Part shown: piece by piece, positions 1-9,456 of the stretch
How positions within the stretch are numbered: position 1 is the first letter of the stretch
How the letters are laid out: every line of letters starts with the position of its first letter
Assembly: GCA_028698525.1 (NCBI GenBank)
Contig: JAQVDB010000025.1
Location: forward strand, 1-32,048
From: Clostridia bacterium
GTDB lineage: Bacteria > Bacillota > Clostridia > JAQVDB01
Direction of reading: 5' to 3'
Length of the DNA: 32,048 nucleotides
Program-made: the position numbers and the translations under genes
Notes under the pieces: model-generated
The model's input: the letters and a program-made list of their open reading frames with translations, nothing else
Database searches by the model: none
Told to the model about the DNA's origin: nothing

Positions 1-90
1 TAAAAGCAATATTTTAATGAATAATCTGAAGACATAGAGCCTACGAGTGTTTTTAAAATATTCTATCAAAATAGAAAAACTATAAAATTT

Positions 91-128
91 AAGGAGGATA
101 TATATTGTTGCTGTTGTATATTATATAA
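91..128 (+). other. Upstream region of dgt with a possible 7-codon leader ORF
   Basis: The first 196 bases hold no full gene. A very good Shine-Dalgarno sequence, AAGGAGG (91-97), stands 7 nt before TTG (105), which opens a tiny frame reading MLLLYII and stops at TAA 126-128. A weak 6-bp hairpin (TTCTAT/ATAGAA, 61-76) lies just upstream. I see no well-spaced sigma-A promoter; TATAAT at 166-171 has no matching -35. The frame may be a leader peptide, a decayed gene start, or chance. Confidence 0.2.
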
Positions 129-196
129 ATAGGCATTAAAAGGGATAGACTTGCAAAACAATATATATAATATTCAAAGATTACGGCGGTGATTAC

Positions 197-1198
197 ATGT
201 TAATCAGAGAGATGATAGAACAAGTTGAAAAAGAAGTACTATCAGAATATGCCGTTTTAAGTTGTAATACTAAAGGAAGAAAAAGAGAAGAAAAAAAATG
301 TGATGTAAGGACCGAATATCAGAGGGATAGGGACAGAATATTGCATTCAAAGGCTTTCAGAAGATTAAAACATAAAACTCAGGTTTTTATCGCTCCTGAA
401 GGAGATCATTATAGGACACGTTTAACCCATACTTTGGAAGTTTCACAGATAGCTAGAACAATAGCTCGAGCATTGAGATTAAATGAAGACTTAACAGAAG
501 CAATAGCCTTGGGGCATGATTTGGGGCATACCCCTTTTGGCCATTCCGGTGAGGAGATTTTAGATGAATTATGTGAATCTGGCTTTAAACATAATTGTCA
601 AAGTCTAAGGGTAGTAGATTTTTTAGAAAAAGGCGAAGGATTAAACTTAACTTGGGAGGTACGAGACGGGATATTGAATCACAGAAAGGATGGTAATCCT
701 TCAACCCTAGAAGGTAAGATAGTGAGTATATCCGATAGAATAGCTTATATCAATCACGATATAGATGATGCCATAAGAGGAAATATTATAGATGAGGCTG
801 ATCTTCCCGATTATTGTGTAGATATATTTGGAAATACCCATAGTAAAAGAATAGATACAATGATAAAAGATGTTATACAAGCGAGCTATAATAAACCTTA
901 TATAAGGATGAGCAATCAAGTAGAAGTTGCCACCAGCATATTGAGAGAATTCATGTTTAAAAAGGTTTATGTCGACTCAGCAGCAAAAGTGGAAGAGGAG
1001 AAAACTCAATATATGTTAAAGCAATTATTTTATTATTTTCTTAATAATATAGATTTACTACCTGATGAAATGATAAAGATTATTCCTAAGTGGGGGAAGG
1101 AGCAAGTTGTCTGTGATTATATAGCTGGAATGACTGATCGATTTGCAATTAATAAGTACAACGACTTATTTATACCTTCACCTTGGAATAAATATTAA
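197..1198 (+). CDS. dgt: Deoxyguanosinetriphosphate triphosphohydrolase-like HD protein
   Basis: A 333-aa HD-superfamily phosphohydrolase of the dGTPase family, expected to hydrolyse dGTP or other dNTPs to the nucleoside and tripolyphosphate in the cytosol, helping balance dNTP pools. The HD metal ligands are visible: H78 ([10 protein letters not shown]), H107-D108 ([11 protein letters not shown]) and D180 ([10 protein letters not shown]). The N-terminal stretch [21 protein letters not shown] (residues 41-61) is typical of the family, and the length fits the shorter Gram-positive clade. The ATG is preceded by GGCGGTGA (185-192), a near-consensus ribosome-binding site. The gene lies just upstream of dnaG and sigA, an order common in Clostridia. 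Substrate preference cannot be read from sequence. Confidence 0.92.
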   Translation: MLIREMIEQVEKEVLSEYAVLSCNTKGRKREEKKCDVRTEYQRDRDRILHSKAFRRLKHKTQVFIAPEGDHYRTRLTHTLEVSQIARTIARALRLNEDLTEAIALGHDLGHTPFGHSGEEILDELCESGFKHNCQSLRVVDFLEKGEGLNLTWEVRDGILNHRKDGNPSTLEGKIVSISDRIAYINHDIDDAIRGNIIDEADLPDYCVDIFGNTHSKRIDTMIKDVIQASYNKPYIRMSNQVEVATSILREFMFKKVYVDSAAKVEEEKTQYMLKQLFYYFLNNIDLLPDEMIKIIPKWGKEQVVCDYIAGMTDRFAINKYNDLFIPSPWNKY

Positions 1199-1297
1199 AT
1201 TTTTAAATCAAAAGAAGGAGAATGATATGTTCGTGTCGAATTAAGTCAAATTGTTAGGATTTATTTCACTTCTATATAAAAAAAGAAGGAAAAGTAC

Positions 1298-1325
1298 TTG
1301 GTTTGGCGAACATATATACTATAAT
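1298..1325 (+). promoter_or_regulatory. Probable sigma-A promoter of dnaG-sigA
   Basis: TTGGTT (1298-1303), a 16-nt spacer and a perfect TATAAT (1320-1325). The expected start of transcription is about 10 nt before the dnaG ATG, so this leader would be very short. The spacer holds CGAACATAT (1307-1315), which is exactly complementary to ATATGTTCG at 1225-1233. Confidence 0.5.
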
Positions 1326-1342
1326 ATATTGGGGTTTTTTTT

Positions 1343-3163
1343 ATGAGCAGTTTTATACCTAAAAATCTTATAGAGGAAATCGTAAGTAGGACTGACATAG
1401 TGCAAATTGTTTCGGAGTATTTATCTCTAAAAAGAAGCGGTGCAAATTATATTGCCTTATGTCCATTTCATGATGAAAAAACTCCATCTTTTTCTGTTTC
1501 TCCAGACAAACAGATTTATCATTGTTTTGGATGTGGTGTTGGAGGAAATGTAATAAATTTTATAATGAATATCGAAAAGCTTGATTTTGTTGAAGCAGTT
1601 TCCCTGCTTGCAGAAAAGGCAGGTGTTAATTTATATAATGCGGTATCTGATGATGTGCAGAAAGGTATCGTGAATGAAAGAAAAATATTATATGAAATCA
1701 ACAAAACTGCAGCAGAATATTTTAATAAAAACCTTTTTTCTTTTCATGGTAAAGAAGCGATAGATTATCTTACAAGAAGAGGCATTACAAAAGATACAAT
1801 AGAAATTTTTAAAATTGGTTATGCAATAAAAGAGTGGCAGGATTTAACGGATTTTTTAATTAAAAAAGGCTTTAAGCAGAAGTATGTAGTAAAATCAGGA
1901 TTGGCAGTGCCCCGTAAGAACCGTAAAGGGTGCTATGATCGTTTTAGGGGCAGGATAATTATCCCAATTTTTGATCATATAGGTAAAATAATAGGATTCG
2001 GCGGAAGAGTGTTGGACCATTCATTGCCAAAATATTTAAATACTCCTGAAACACTAGTTTTTGATAAAGGATCTATGTTATTTAATATCAATAATGCTAA
2101 AAGCAAATTGGAGAATGGTTATATAATTATCGTAGAAGGTTACATGGACGTAATTTCTTTATATCAAGAAGGGATTAAGAATGTAGTTGCATCTTTAGGA
2201 ACTTCTTTAACACAAGGACAGGCTAATCTAATAAAAAGATACTCTAATAACATAATCATTGCCTATGATGGTGATGTTGCAGGACAAAAAGCTACTTTGA
2301 GAGGAATGGATGTTTTAGATGAAGCAGGATGTAATGTGAGCGTTATAAATTTTCCTAAAGGCATGGACCCAGATGATTATATAAAAAAGATGGGACACAA
2401 AAAATTTTATGACCTTATAAACACTGCTTTGCCTTTGATTGATTACAAACTTTCTGTAATTCAATCAAGGTACAACCTGGATACTGTTCAGGGTAGAAGT
2501 GAATATGCTGCAGATGCGGCAAATTTGATAAATAATATCAAAAGTTCAATTAAAAAAGACGCATATATTAAAAAAATCCAACAGCAGACAGGAATATCGT
2601 CTACAGCTATATATGATTATATTAATAGAAGCAATAAAAAGAATATAATTGGCAATAATAGGTATAATAAGAATGGAAACCAAAAAGATGTATTTGTATC
2701 AGCTAATTTACTGGCAGAAAAAGGTATTTTAAAAGCCATAATTGAAGACATGGATTCATTCCGATATGTGTCCAACATATTAGATTATGAACAGTTTTCG
2801 GATGAAAATAACCGGATTATTGCCGAATATATTTATAAGCGATATAGGTCTAATGAAAAAGTGGTGCCTTCTGTTATGATATCAGACTTAGCTGATAATG
2901 TTTCAAGCGATTTTATTACATCGATTATTGAAATGGATACAACACAATTTACAGATAAAATAAAATTTATCGATGACTGTATAAAAAGGGTAATAGAATA
3001 TGATACAAATAATGAAATAAGAAAAATTCAGGAACAAATCAGGCTTTTGGAAAAACAAAAAGGAGATGTTGATAAAATAGAAATCTTGTTAAATCGACTT
3101 ATGACATTAAAACAACATCAAATAGATTGCCGTCGCTTGGAAGGAGGGAAAAGTATTGAATAA
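1343..3163 (+). CDS. dnaG: DNA primase
   Basis: DnaG makes the RNA primers for replication at the fork. At 606 aa it has normal length. Domains in order: an N-terminal zinc-binding domain with ligands C40, H43, C61 and C64 (CPFH ... CFGCG); the RNA polymerase core; a Toprim fold with the catalytic glutamate in [10 protein letters not shown] (E265) and the acidic pair in [10 protein letters not shown] (D309, D311); and a C-terminal helicase-binding region rich in charged helices from about residue 450. The start is ATG 1343 with a short GGGG ribosome-binding site 8 nt upstream. The stop lies inside the start region of sigA (8-nt overlap), the classical macromolecular-synthesis operon without rpsU. 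Confidence 0.97.
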   Translation: MSSFIPKNLIEEIVSRTDIVQIVSEYLSLKRSGANYIALCPFHDEKTPSFSVSPDKQIYHCFGCGVGGNVINFIMNIEKLDFVEAVSLLAEKAGVNLYNAVSDDVQKGIVNERKILYEINKTAAEYFNKNLFSFHGKEAIDYLTRRGITKDTIEIFKIGYAIKEWQDLTDFLIKKGFKQKYVVKSGLAVPRKNRKGCYDRFRGRIIIPIFDHIGKIIGFGGRVLDHSLPKYLNTPETLVFDKGSMLFNINNAKSKLENGYIIIVEGYMDVISLYQEGIKNVVASLGTSLTQGQANLIKRYSNNIIIAYDGDVAGQKATLRGMDVLDEAGCNVSVINFPKGMDPDDYIKKMGHKKFYDLINTALPLIDYKLSVIQSRYNLDTVQGRSEYAADAANLINNIKSSIKKDAYIKKIQQQTGISSTAIYDYINRSNKKNIIGNNRYNKNGNQKDVFVSANLLAEKGILKAIIEDMDSFRYVSNILDYEQFSDENNRIIAEYIYKRYRSNEKVVPSVMISDLADNVSSDFITSIIEMDTTQFTDKIKFIDDCIKRVIEYDTNNEIRKIQEQIRLLEKQKGDVDKIEILLNRLMTLKQHQIDCRRLEGGKSIE

Positions 3164-4226
3164 TAAAGAACTATATAAAAAGAGCATAAAAAAATTGATA
3201 GAGCTTGGTAAAAGCAAAGGTAGTCTAACTTATGATGAAATAATGGATGCACTCGAGGATATTGAGTTAGAACCTGAACAGATAGAAAAGATATATGAGA
3301 CATTAGAATCTATGGATATAAAGATGGAAAGTGAACAGGAATATGAAGATAGGAAAGAGGAAGATGACAATATTGAATTAAATGTACCTGAAGGTGTAAA
3401 TATAGATGATCCTGTTCGTATGTATTTAAAAGAGATTGGGAAAGTACCCTTATTAACACCCGAAGAAGAGGTAGAGCTAGCTAAAAGAATGGAGAATGGG
3501 GAAGAATATGCAAAAAGGAAACTAGCAGAAGCAAATTTAAGATTAGTGGTGAGCATTGCTAAACGCTATGTAGGAAGAGGTATGCTATTTCTGGATTTAA
3601 TACAGGAAGGCAATCTTGGTTTGATAAAAGCGGTTGAAAAATTTGATTATAGGAAAGGATATAAATTTAGCACATATGCAACTTGGTGGATAAGACAAGC
3701 TATAACCCGTGCTATAGCAGATCAAGCTAGGACTATCAGAATTCCTGTTCATATGGTAGAGACTATCAATAAATTAATAAGAGTACAAAGACAATTATTG
3801 CAGGAATATGGAAGAGAGCCTACACCTGAAGAGATAGCCGTTGAAATGGATTTGCCGGTGGAAAAAGTGCGTGAAATAAAGAAAATAGCACAAGAGCCTG
3901 TATCATTAGAGACGCCTATTGGTGAAGAGGAAGACAGTCATCTGGGTGATTTTATTCCTGATGATGATGCTCCAGCCCCGGCTGAAGCTGCAGCCTTCAC
4001 GTTGCTCAAGGAACAATTGATAGATGTATTAGATACTCTATCTGAACGTGAGGAGAAAGTTTTAAGATTGAGATTCGGGCTGGATGATGGCAGAGCAAGG
4101 ACATTAGAGGAAGTAGGAAAAGAATTTAACGTCACTAGAGAAAGAATAAGGCAGATTGAAGCGAAAGCGCTGAGAAAGTTGAGGCATCCGAGTAGAAGTA
4201 AAAAACTTAAGGATTATCTTGATTAA
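3156..4226 (+). CDS. sigA: Housekeeping RNA polymerase sigma factor (sigma-A/RpoD)
   Basis: Primary sigma-70 factor, 356 aa, which directs core RNA polymerase to -35/-10 promoters. Visible parts: a short acidic region 1.1; region 1.2 around [18 protein letters not shown]; regions 2.1-2.4 ([56 protein letters not shown]); region 3; and region 4.2 with the helix-turn-helix [20 protein letters not shown]. The start is TTG 3156, supported by AAGGAGGG (3141-3148) 7 nt upstream. It overlaps the end of dnaG by 8 nt, so translational coupling is likely. The gene ends at a strong terminator. Confidence 0.97.
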   Translation: MNNKELYKKSIKKLIELGKSKGSLTYDEIMDALEDIELEPEQIEKIYETLESMDIKMESEQEYEDRKEEDDNIELNVPEGVNIDDPVRMYLKEIGKVPLLTPEEEVELAKRMENGEEYAKRKLAEANLRLVVSIAKRYVGRGMLFLDLIQEGNLGLIKAVEKFDYRKGYKFSTYATWWIRQAITRAIADQARTIRIPVHMVETINKLIRVQRQLLQEYGREPTPEEIAVEMDLPVEKVREIKKIAQEPVSLETPIGEEEDSHLGDFIPDDDAPAPAEAAAFTLLKEQLIDVLDTLSEREEKVLRLRFGLDDGRARTLEEVGKEFNVTRERIRQIEAKALRKLRHPSRSKKLKDYLD

Positions 4227-4258
4227 AAAGCGATTCAGATAGTAGAATCGCTTTTTTT
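4226..4258 (+). terminator. Intrinsic terminator after sigA
   Basis: Stem AAAAGCGATTC / GAATCGCTTTT with an 8-nt loop (4237-4244), followed by T residues up to 4258. It starts at the sigA stop codon. The next 219 bp up to the DUF512 gene hold no gene; the best promoter-like element there is TTGACT (4383) with TAATAA at 4406, which is weak. Confidence 0.9.
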
Positions 4259-4477
4259 ACTTTTAAAACAATGATAAGGATGTATATCAAGAAAGTTCGA
4301 TGGAAAACCATTATTGAAACCCATATAGGAGATAAATGGATTGTTAATGATATTTGCCTTTAAAAAACTTGTCGAATGGTAGTTGACTAAATAAAATTTT
4401 TAGATAATAATAACTAGTAGAACAAACAAATTAGTAATAGGTAGTAACACCAGCAATAAATAGGAGCTGTATGTGAC

Positions 4478-5815
4478 ATGAACAAAAGAAATTATCAAGT
4501 GATAAATGAAGTAGTAAAAGGGAGCGTTGCTGAACACACAGGGATAGAAAAAGGGGATGTGTTGAAGAGCATTAATGGGCGTCCCGTAATAGATGTTATC
4601 GATTATCAATACCAAATGTATGATGAGTATATTTCTTTAGAAGTAATAAAAAAAGCGACAAAAAAGTGTAAAACTTTGAATATAAATAAGGAAATAGACC
4701 AAGATCTTGGTCTGAAATTTTGCAATGAACTCATGGATGACACAATACAATGCAGGAATAAGTGCATTTTTTGTTTTGTGGATCAACTACCAAAGGGTTT
4801 AAGAAATACTCTTTATGTCAAAGATGACGATTGGAGACTTTCGTTTTTATTAGGAAATTACATTACTTTAACTAATATGGATTCTCGACAATTGGATAGA
4901 ATATTAAATATGAGGATTAGTCCTTTATATATTTCAGTCCATTCTACAGACCAGGATTTAAGGAGTCGTATATTGAGAAATAAGAATGCGAGAAATATAA
5001 ACTCTATGTTGAAAAAGATCAGTGATGCAGGAATTCAGTTCAATACACAGATTGTCCTTTGTGCGGGAATAAATGATAGAAAAAGCCTTGATAAAACAAT
5101 TTTTGATTTAGCGGGGTTCTACCCTCAGTTGCGTTCCATTGCAGTGGTTCCTGTAGGGCTCACTAAGTATAGAGAAAATTTGACTGAACTGAGAGCATTC
5201 ACTAAATCAGAATCGGAACAGACTATAGAACAAGTGGAAGAATGGCAATCCCGTTTCAGGGGGGAATTTGGTACTTCTTTAGTTTTTTTATCAGACGAAT
5301 TTTATATAATGGCTCATAAAAAAGTGCCTGGGTATGAACACTATGAAGATTTTATACAGCTAGAGAATGGCGTTGGAATGCTGGCAAGGTTCAAGAGACA
5401 ATTTGAATTAGCTGTTAAAAAATATAATAGTACTTTTAATAATGTAGACTCTGATAGAAAGATAAATATAGTAACTTCAGAAGCAGCAGTGGATTTTATT
5501 AAACATTTGATAAAAGATATAGAGAGTTATTTGAATATCAATGTAATCTCAATAAAAAATGAGTTTTTTGGAGATACAGTAAATGTAGCAGGTTTAATAA
5601 CAGGCAGGGATTTGTTAAACCAGCTGCAAAAAAACAATATCCATGGTAATATTTTAATACCTGAAACAATGTTGAATGATGATGGTAGGTTTTTAGATGA
5701 TCTGGATATAGATTATATCTCTGAAAGTTTGAATTCCAATGTAACGGCGATCCCGGTAGATGGAATGAAATTTTTAGAAAGTATTATTGGCACCGGCATC
5801 ACAGACAAGGAGTGA
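4478..5815 (+). CDS. DUF512-family radical-SAM/PDZ protein
   Basis: A 445-aa protein of the DUF512 family (putative Fe-S oxidoreductase), found widely in Clostridia next to der; its substrate is unknown. Residues 5-60 form a PDZ-like domain (VVKGSVAEHTGIEKGDVLKSING). The motif QCRNKCIFCF gives three cysteines (C92, C96, C99) in CxxxCxxC spacing, as in radical-SAM enzymes that bind a 4Fe-4S cluster. The C-terminal half is the DUF512 region (GTSLVFLSDEFYIMA). The start is uncertain only in context: AGGAG (4462-4466) lies 4 nt from an ATG-TGA start-stop pair (4471-4476) and 11 nt from the real ATG. der begins right after the stop, so the two are co-translated. Some relatives carry it between sigA and der as here. 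Confidence 0.88.
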   Translation: MNKRNYQVINEVVKGSVAEHTGIEKGDVLKSINGRPVIDVIDYQYQMYDEYISLEVIKKATKKCKTLNINKEIDQDLGLKFCNELMDDTIQCRNKCIFCFVDQLPKGLRNTLYVKDDDWRLSFLLGNYITLTNMDSRQLDRILNMRISPLYISVHSTDQDLRSRILRNKNARNINSMLKKISDAGIQFNTQIVLCAGINDRKSLDKTIFDLAGFYPQLRSIAVVPVGLTKYRENLTELRAFTKSESEQTIEQVEEWQSRFRGEFGTSLVFLSDEFYIMAHKKVPGYEHYEDFIQLENGVGMLARFKRQFELAVKKYNSTFNNVDSDRKINIVTSEAAVDFIKHLIKDIESYLNINVISIKNEFFGDTVNVAGLITGRDLLNQLQKNNIHGNILIPETMLNDDGRFLDDLDIDYISESLNSNVTAIPVDGMKFLESIIGTGITDKE

Positions 5816-5820
5816 TTTAT

Positions 5821-7143
5821 ATGTCATTAGCTCACGTAGCCATAGTAGGAAGACCGAATGTAGGGAAATCCACTCTGTTTAATAGACTTGCTGGAGAAAA
5901 TATTTCAATTGTTGATGATCAACCTGGAATAACTAGGGACAGGGTATATACAGAAATAGAATGGCTAAATAATTATTTTATGTTAATAGATACGGGGGGA
6001 TTGGATTTTATCAAACAAGATGAAATAGTATCTAATATCAAGAGACAAGCAGAAATTGCTATACATGAAGCAGATGTTATACTATTCATAGTGGATGGGA
6101 AATCCGGTGTCACCTCTTTGGATCAAGAAATTGCATTAATGCTGCGAAAGACAAAAAAACCTGTAATATTAGTTTGTAATAAAGTCGATAATATTGAGAT
6201 GGTTAGTTCTATTTATGAATTTTACAACCTAGGATTAGGGGAACCTATAGCTATATCTGCTGCCCATGGGTTAGGTATAGGAGATCTGTTAGATGAGATT
6301 ATAAAGGACATACCAAGAGAATTAGATAGTAGCATAGATCAGGATTGCATAAAAATTGCTGTTGTTGGCAAACCCAATGCAGGAAAATCATCTTTGATAA
6401 ACCATATATTAGGTGAAGAAAGACTGATTGTAACTGATATGCCGGGAACTACAAGGGATGCTATTGATACAAGATTTGAAACAGATGATAGAAAATATAT
6501 ATTTATAGATACAGCTGGGATCAGAAGAAAAAGCAGAGTTTTAGAAGATTTAGAAAGGTATAGTGTGGTAAGATCTTTTAGATCTATAAGAAGAGCAGAT
6601 GTAGTTTTATTGGTTATAGATGCTGTTGAGGGCCCAACAGAGCAAGATGCCAAAATAATTGGTTATGCACACGAACAAGGCAAAGCTATAATAATAATAA
6701 TAAACAAATGGGATTTGATAGAAAAAGATGACAAAACAGTTTATAATTATAAAGAGAGAGTATATAATACGTTATCTTTTGTTTATTATGCCCCTGTGCT
6801 ATTTATATCAGCCAAAACAGGAAAAAGGACAGGTAGGATTTTAGAAAATGTCGATTTTGTTTTTAAACAGAACAGCCTAAGAGTTTCTACTGGGGTGTTA
6901 AATGAAATAATTAGCGAAGCAGTTGCTTTAGCAGAACCTCCTTCTGATAAAGGTAAAAAGTTAAAAATTTTCTATTCGACGCAAGTATCAATTAGACCTC
7001 CTACTTTTGCGTTATTTGTAAACAGTAAAGATCTTATGCATTTTTCATATATGCGGTATATCGAAAATCAGATAAGAAATAGCTTCGGGTTTGAAGGTAC
7101 TCCCATTAGAATTCTGATCAGAGAAAAGAAAAAAGATAGATGA
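5821..7143 (+). CDS. der: Ribosome-assembly GTPase Der (EngA)
   Basis: Tandem-GTPase required for maturation of the 50S ribosomal subunit. The first G domain has GRPNVGKS (residues 10-17 from ATG 5821), DTGG and NKVD. The second has GKPNAGKSS (about residue 184), DTAG and NKWD, and is followed by the C-terminal KH-like domain (SIRPPTFALFVNSKDLMHFSY). I chose ATG 5821 over the in-frame GTG 5812 because AAGGAG (5807-5812) is 8 nt upstream of the ATG and the protein then starts MSLAHVAIVGRPNVGKS as usual. The length is 440 aa, normal for the family. It follows the DUF512 gene by 5 nt and its end overlaps the plsY reading frame region. Confidence 0.96.
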   Translation: MSLAHVAIVGRPNVGKSTLFNRLAGENISIVDDQPGITRDRVYTEIEWLNNYFMLIDTGGLDFIKQDEIVSNIKRQAEIAIHEADVILFIVDGKSGVTSLDQEIALMLRKTKKPVILVCNKVDNIEMVSSIYEFYNLGLGEPIAISAAHGLGIGDLLDEIIKDIPRELDSSIDQDCIKIAVVGKPNAGKSSLINHILGEERLIVTDMPGTTRDAIDTRFETDDRKYIFIDTAGIRRKSRVLEDLERYSVVRSFRSIRRADVVLLVIDAVEGPTEQDAKIIGYAHEQGKAIIIIINKWDLIEKDDKTVYNYKERVYNTLSFVYYAPVLFISAKTGKRTGRILENVDFVFKQNSLRVSTGVLNEIISEAVALAEPPSDKGKKLKIFYSTQVSIRPPTFALFVNSKDLMHFSYMRYIENQIRNSFGFEGTPIRILIREKKKDR

Positions 7144-7157
7144 TAAGGTGGGGTAAA

Positions 7158-7751
7158 ATGAATTTTATTTTTTTATCGATTGTTGGCTATCTGGTGGGGA
7201 GCATATCCAACGCATATATAGTAGGCAAGATGTTTAAAAAAGTAGATATACGACAATATGGAAGTGGAAACGCAGGAGCAACCAACGTTACTAGGGTGAT
7301 GGGTTTTTTACCTGGTTTTATAACTCTTTGTGCTGATATTGTTAAAGGTATGATTGCTGCGTATATAGGAGGTATGTTTGCAGGACCTCTAGGCGCTATA
7401 ATATGCAGTACTTTTTCTATTATCGGTCATAATTGGCCTGTTTTTTTCGGATTTAGAGGTGGAAAAGGTGTAGCAACTTCTTTAGGCTGTCTTATTATAA
7501 TAGATCCATTTATAACATTGATAGTGGTATGTATAGGGCTTTTAATAATGCTGATCACTAAATATGTTTCATTAGGTTCTATTGTTTCAGCTGCGTCTTA
7601 CCCGGTTATTGCTTTGCTGCTTAAAAAGGATAATCTGTCAATAATATTTGCTTTTATCGTAGGACTTATGATTATTATAAAACATAGATCAAATATAAAT
7701 AGGTTGATATCAGGTACTGAACCAAAAATTGGCGAAAAAAAAATATATTGA
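7158..7751 (+). CDS. plsY: Acyl-phosphate:glycerol-3-phosphate acyltransferase PlsY
   Basis: Integral membrane enzyme that moves an acyl group from acyl-phosphate to glycerol-3-phosphate, the first committed step of phospholipid synthesis in Firmicutes. The three family motifs are present: GSGNAGATNVTRVMG, the glycine-rich HNWPVFFGFRGGKGVATS, and a late stretch around KYVSLGSIVSAASYPV and KHRSNINRL. There are five hydrophobic segments. I chose ATG 7158 because AAGGTGGGG (7145-7153) lies just upstream; the upstream in-frame ATG 7140 overlaps the der stop and lacks its own ribosome-binding site. The gene sits directly before gpsA, which makes its glycerol-3-phosphate substrate. Confidence 0.95.
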   Translation: MNFIFLSIVGYLVGSISNAYIVGKMFKKVDIRQYGSGNAGATNVTRVMGFLPGFITLCADIVKGMIAAYIGGMFAGPLGAIICSTFSIIGHNWPVFFGFRGGKGVATSLGCLIIIDPFITLIVVCIGLLIMLITKYVSLGSIVSAASYPVIALLLKKDNLSIIFAFIVGLMIIIKHRSNINRLISGTEPKIGEKKIY

Positions 7752-7769
7752 TTATGAGAGGGAGATAAA

Positions 7770-8798
7770 ATGGTTAATACTATAACTGTAGTTGGTGCAG
7801 GAAGCTGGGGAACTGCAGTTTCGTTGATGTTGGCGAAAAAGGGTTATGATATTAAATTATGGGTATATGAGACTGAAGTATATGAATATATTAAACTGAA
7901 TCATGAAAATCATAGATATTTGCCTGGTGTTGTTTTACCTAAAAATATAATAGTTTCAAATCGGCTTGATAGTAGTACTTTGGATAGTGAAATAATAGTT
8001 TTAGCTGTTCCTTCCCATGTAATAAGATCTATCTGCAAACAGATTAAAAAGTATGTGACTCAGGATAAAATAATTGTAAACCTGGCGAAGGGTATAGAAA
8101 CTGACACATTAATGAGAATGTCAGAAGTTATTAATCAAGAAATACCAAACTCTAAATTAGCTATAATATCTGGACCTAGTCATGCAGAAGAGGTTGCCAA
8201 AGATATCCCAACTGCTGTGGTAGTCTCGTCAGCAGATAAAGCTATCGCTGAATGCATACAAGATATTTTTATGTGTTCAAATTTCAGAGTTTATACCAAC
8301 CCTGATATTGTAGGTGTTGAATTAGGCGGTTCTTTGAAGAATATAGTAGCGATAGGTGCAGGTATGTGTGACGGTCTAGGATATGGTGACAACACGAGAG
8401 CTGCATTGATAACCAGGGGTATCGCTGAAATTGCTAGACTAGGTAGTTTAATGGGTGCTCACACCAGAACCTTTTCCGGTTTATCTGGTATTGGAGACCT
8501 GATCGTTACATGTAACAGCATGCACAGCAGAAATAGAAGGGCTGGAATTAAAATAGCACAAGGAAAGAGTTTAAAACAGATGATTGAGGAAATTGGGATG
8601 GTGGTGGAAGGAGTAAAGACTACAGAAGCAGCCTACAAACTTTCAAAGATGTACTGTGTTGAAATGCCAATTACACAAGAGATTTACAATGTATTATTTC
8701 GTTCCAAAAAACCTGAAAAGTCTGGCGTTGATCTTATGATGAGAAATAAAAAACACGAAATAGAACAGCTTGTTTTTGGAGAAAGCATTGAATGGTAA
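7770..8798 (+). CDS. gpsA: Glycerol-3-phosphate dehydrogenase [NAD(P)+]
   Basis: Cytosolic enzyme that reduces dihydroxyacetone phosphate to sn-glycerol-3-phosphate, feeding PlsY encoded just upstream. The N-terminal Rossmann motif is VVGAGSWGTAVSLMLAKKG. Other family blocks are NLAKGIE, ISGPSHAEEVAKDIPTAVV, and GVELGGSLKNIVAIGAGMCDGLGYGDN with the conserved lysine in the active-site helix. It is 342 aa, the usual length. The start ATG has GAGAGGGAG upstream. The plsY-gpsA pair ends in a terminator directly after this gene. Confidence 0.97.
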   Translation: MVNTITVVGAGSWGTAVSLMLAKKGYDIKLWVYETEVYEYIKLNHENHRYLPGVVLPKNIIVSNRLDSSTLDSEIIVLAVPSHVIRSICKQIKKYVTQDKIIVNLAKGIETDTLMRMSEVINQEIPNSKLAIISGPSHAEEVAKDIPTAVVVSSADKAIAECIQDIFMCSNFRVYTNPDIVGVELGGSLKNIVAIGAGMCDGLGYGDNTRAALITRGIAEIARLGSLMGAHTRTFSGLSGIGDLIVTCNSMHSRNRRAGIKIAQGKSLKQMIEEIGMVVEGVKTTEAAYKLSKMYCVEMPITQEIYNVLFRSKKPEKSGVDLMMRNKKHEIEQLVFGESIEW

Positions 8799-8835
8799 AA
8801 AGAAGAATATATTCTATGAATTATTCTTTTTTTTT
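8799..8835 (+). terminator. Intrinsic terminator after gpsA
   Basis: An 11-bp outer stem (8799-8809 with 8822-8832, AAAGAAGAATA/TATTCTTTTTTT), an inner 4-bp stem (8811-8814 with 8818-8821) and a 3-nt loop, followed by Ts to 8835. The stem contains the palindrome AGAATATATTCT (8804-8815), which occurs again at 8851-8862 in the upstream region of the next gene. Confidence 0.7.
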
Positions 8836-8911
8836 GAGAAAAAATAAATTAGAATATATTCTTTGCAAACAGGTTTTGTTATTATATTTGTATAAATTCG
8901 TAATAAAATAA

Positions 8912-9451
8912 ATGAAAGGAAGGAATAATATTAAAGGCAGTGATTTAATAGGTTCTTCTGTTATATGCAGACAAACAGGAAAGGTTGTCGGAATTGTAAA
9001 AGATGTGGTGTTTTTAGTAGGTGAGACTAAAATCAGCGGATTGTTTATAGAAAATAGGGATATGTTTAAAAAAACATTTTTTATAGATGGGGAAGACATT
9101 ATTTCAATAGGAAATAATATAATACTCATAAAAAGCATAGATAATTTAATTATCGATATGGATAAATCTGTATTTACAAATAATAAAGTGTTAGGATTAA
9201 AAGTAATAACAGATAAAGGTGAAGAACTAGGAATTGTTCATGATGTACTGATCAATGAACAAGATTATAATGTTGAGGCATATAAAATTTCTTCGAATTT
9301 TTTTGATGATATATATAATGGTATGTCCACATTATCTGTAGATTGTCAGATCATGTTCGGAGAAGATGTCATCATAGTATCAGATAAAAATGATTTAACC
9401 AGTCAAACAGGAGGAATTAAAAGGTTGTTAAATACCAGCGAAAGGAAGTGA
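8912..9451 (+). CDS. PRC-barrel domain protein
   Basis: A 179-aa protein with two PRC-barrel-like repeats, about residues 8-75 (IKGSDLIGSSVICRQTGKVVGIVKDVVF) and 90-155 (KVLGLKVITDKGEELGIVHDVLI). Such beta-barrel proteins are small adaptor-like domains; YrrD-type relatives are common in Firmicutes, and the precise role is not known. The start is unclear. ATG 8912 has no ribosome-binding site, while AAAGGAAGG (8915-8923) lies just inside the frame, 6 nt before an in-frame ATT codon (8930). Translation from ATT would remove the first six residues. Next comes a small YtxH-like gene with its ribosome-binding site over this stop codon, so the two are coupled. Confidence 0.8.
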   Translation: MKGRNNIKGSDLIGSSVICRQTGKVVGIVKDVVFLVGETKISGLFIENRDMFKKTFFIDGEDIISIGNNIILIKSIDNLIIDMDKSVFTNNKVLGLKVITDKGEELGIVHDVLINEQDYNVEAYKISSNFFDDIYNGMSTLSVDCQIMFGEDVIIVSDKNDLTSQTGGIKRLLNTSERK

Positions 9452-9456
9452 ACTTA

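Noticed and set aside
151-171. Sigma-A promoter TTGCAA/TATAAT upstream of dgt
   Set aside because: The spacer is only 9 nt.
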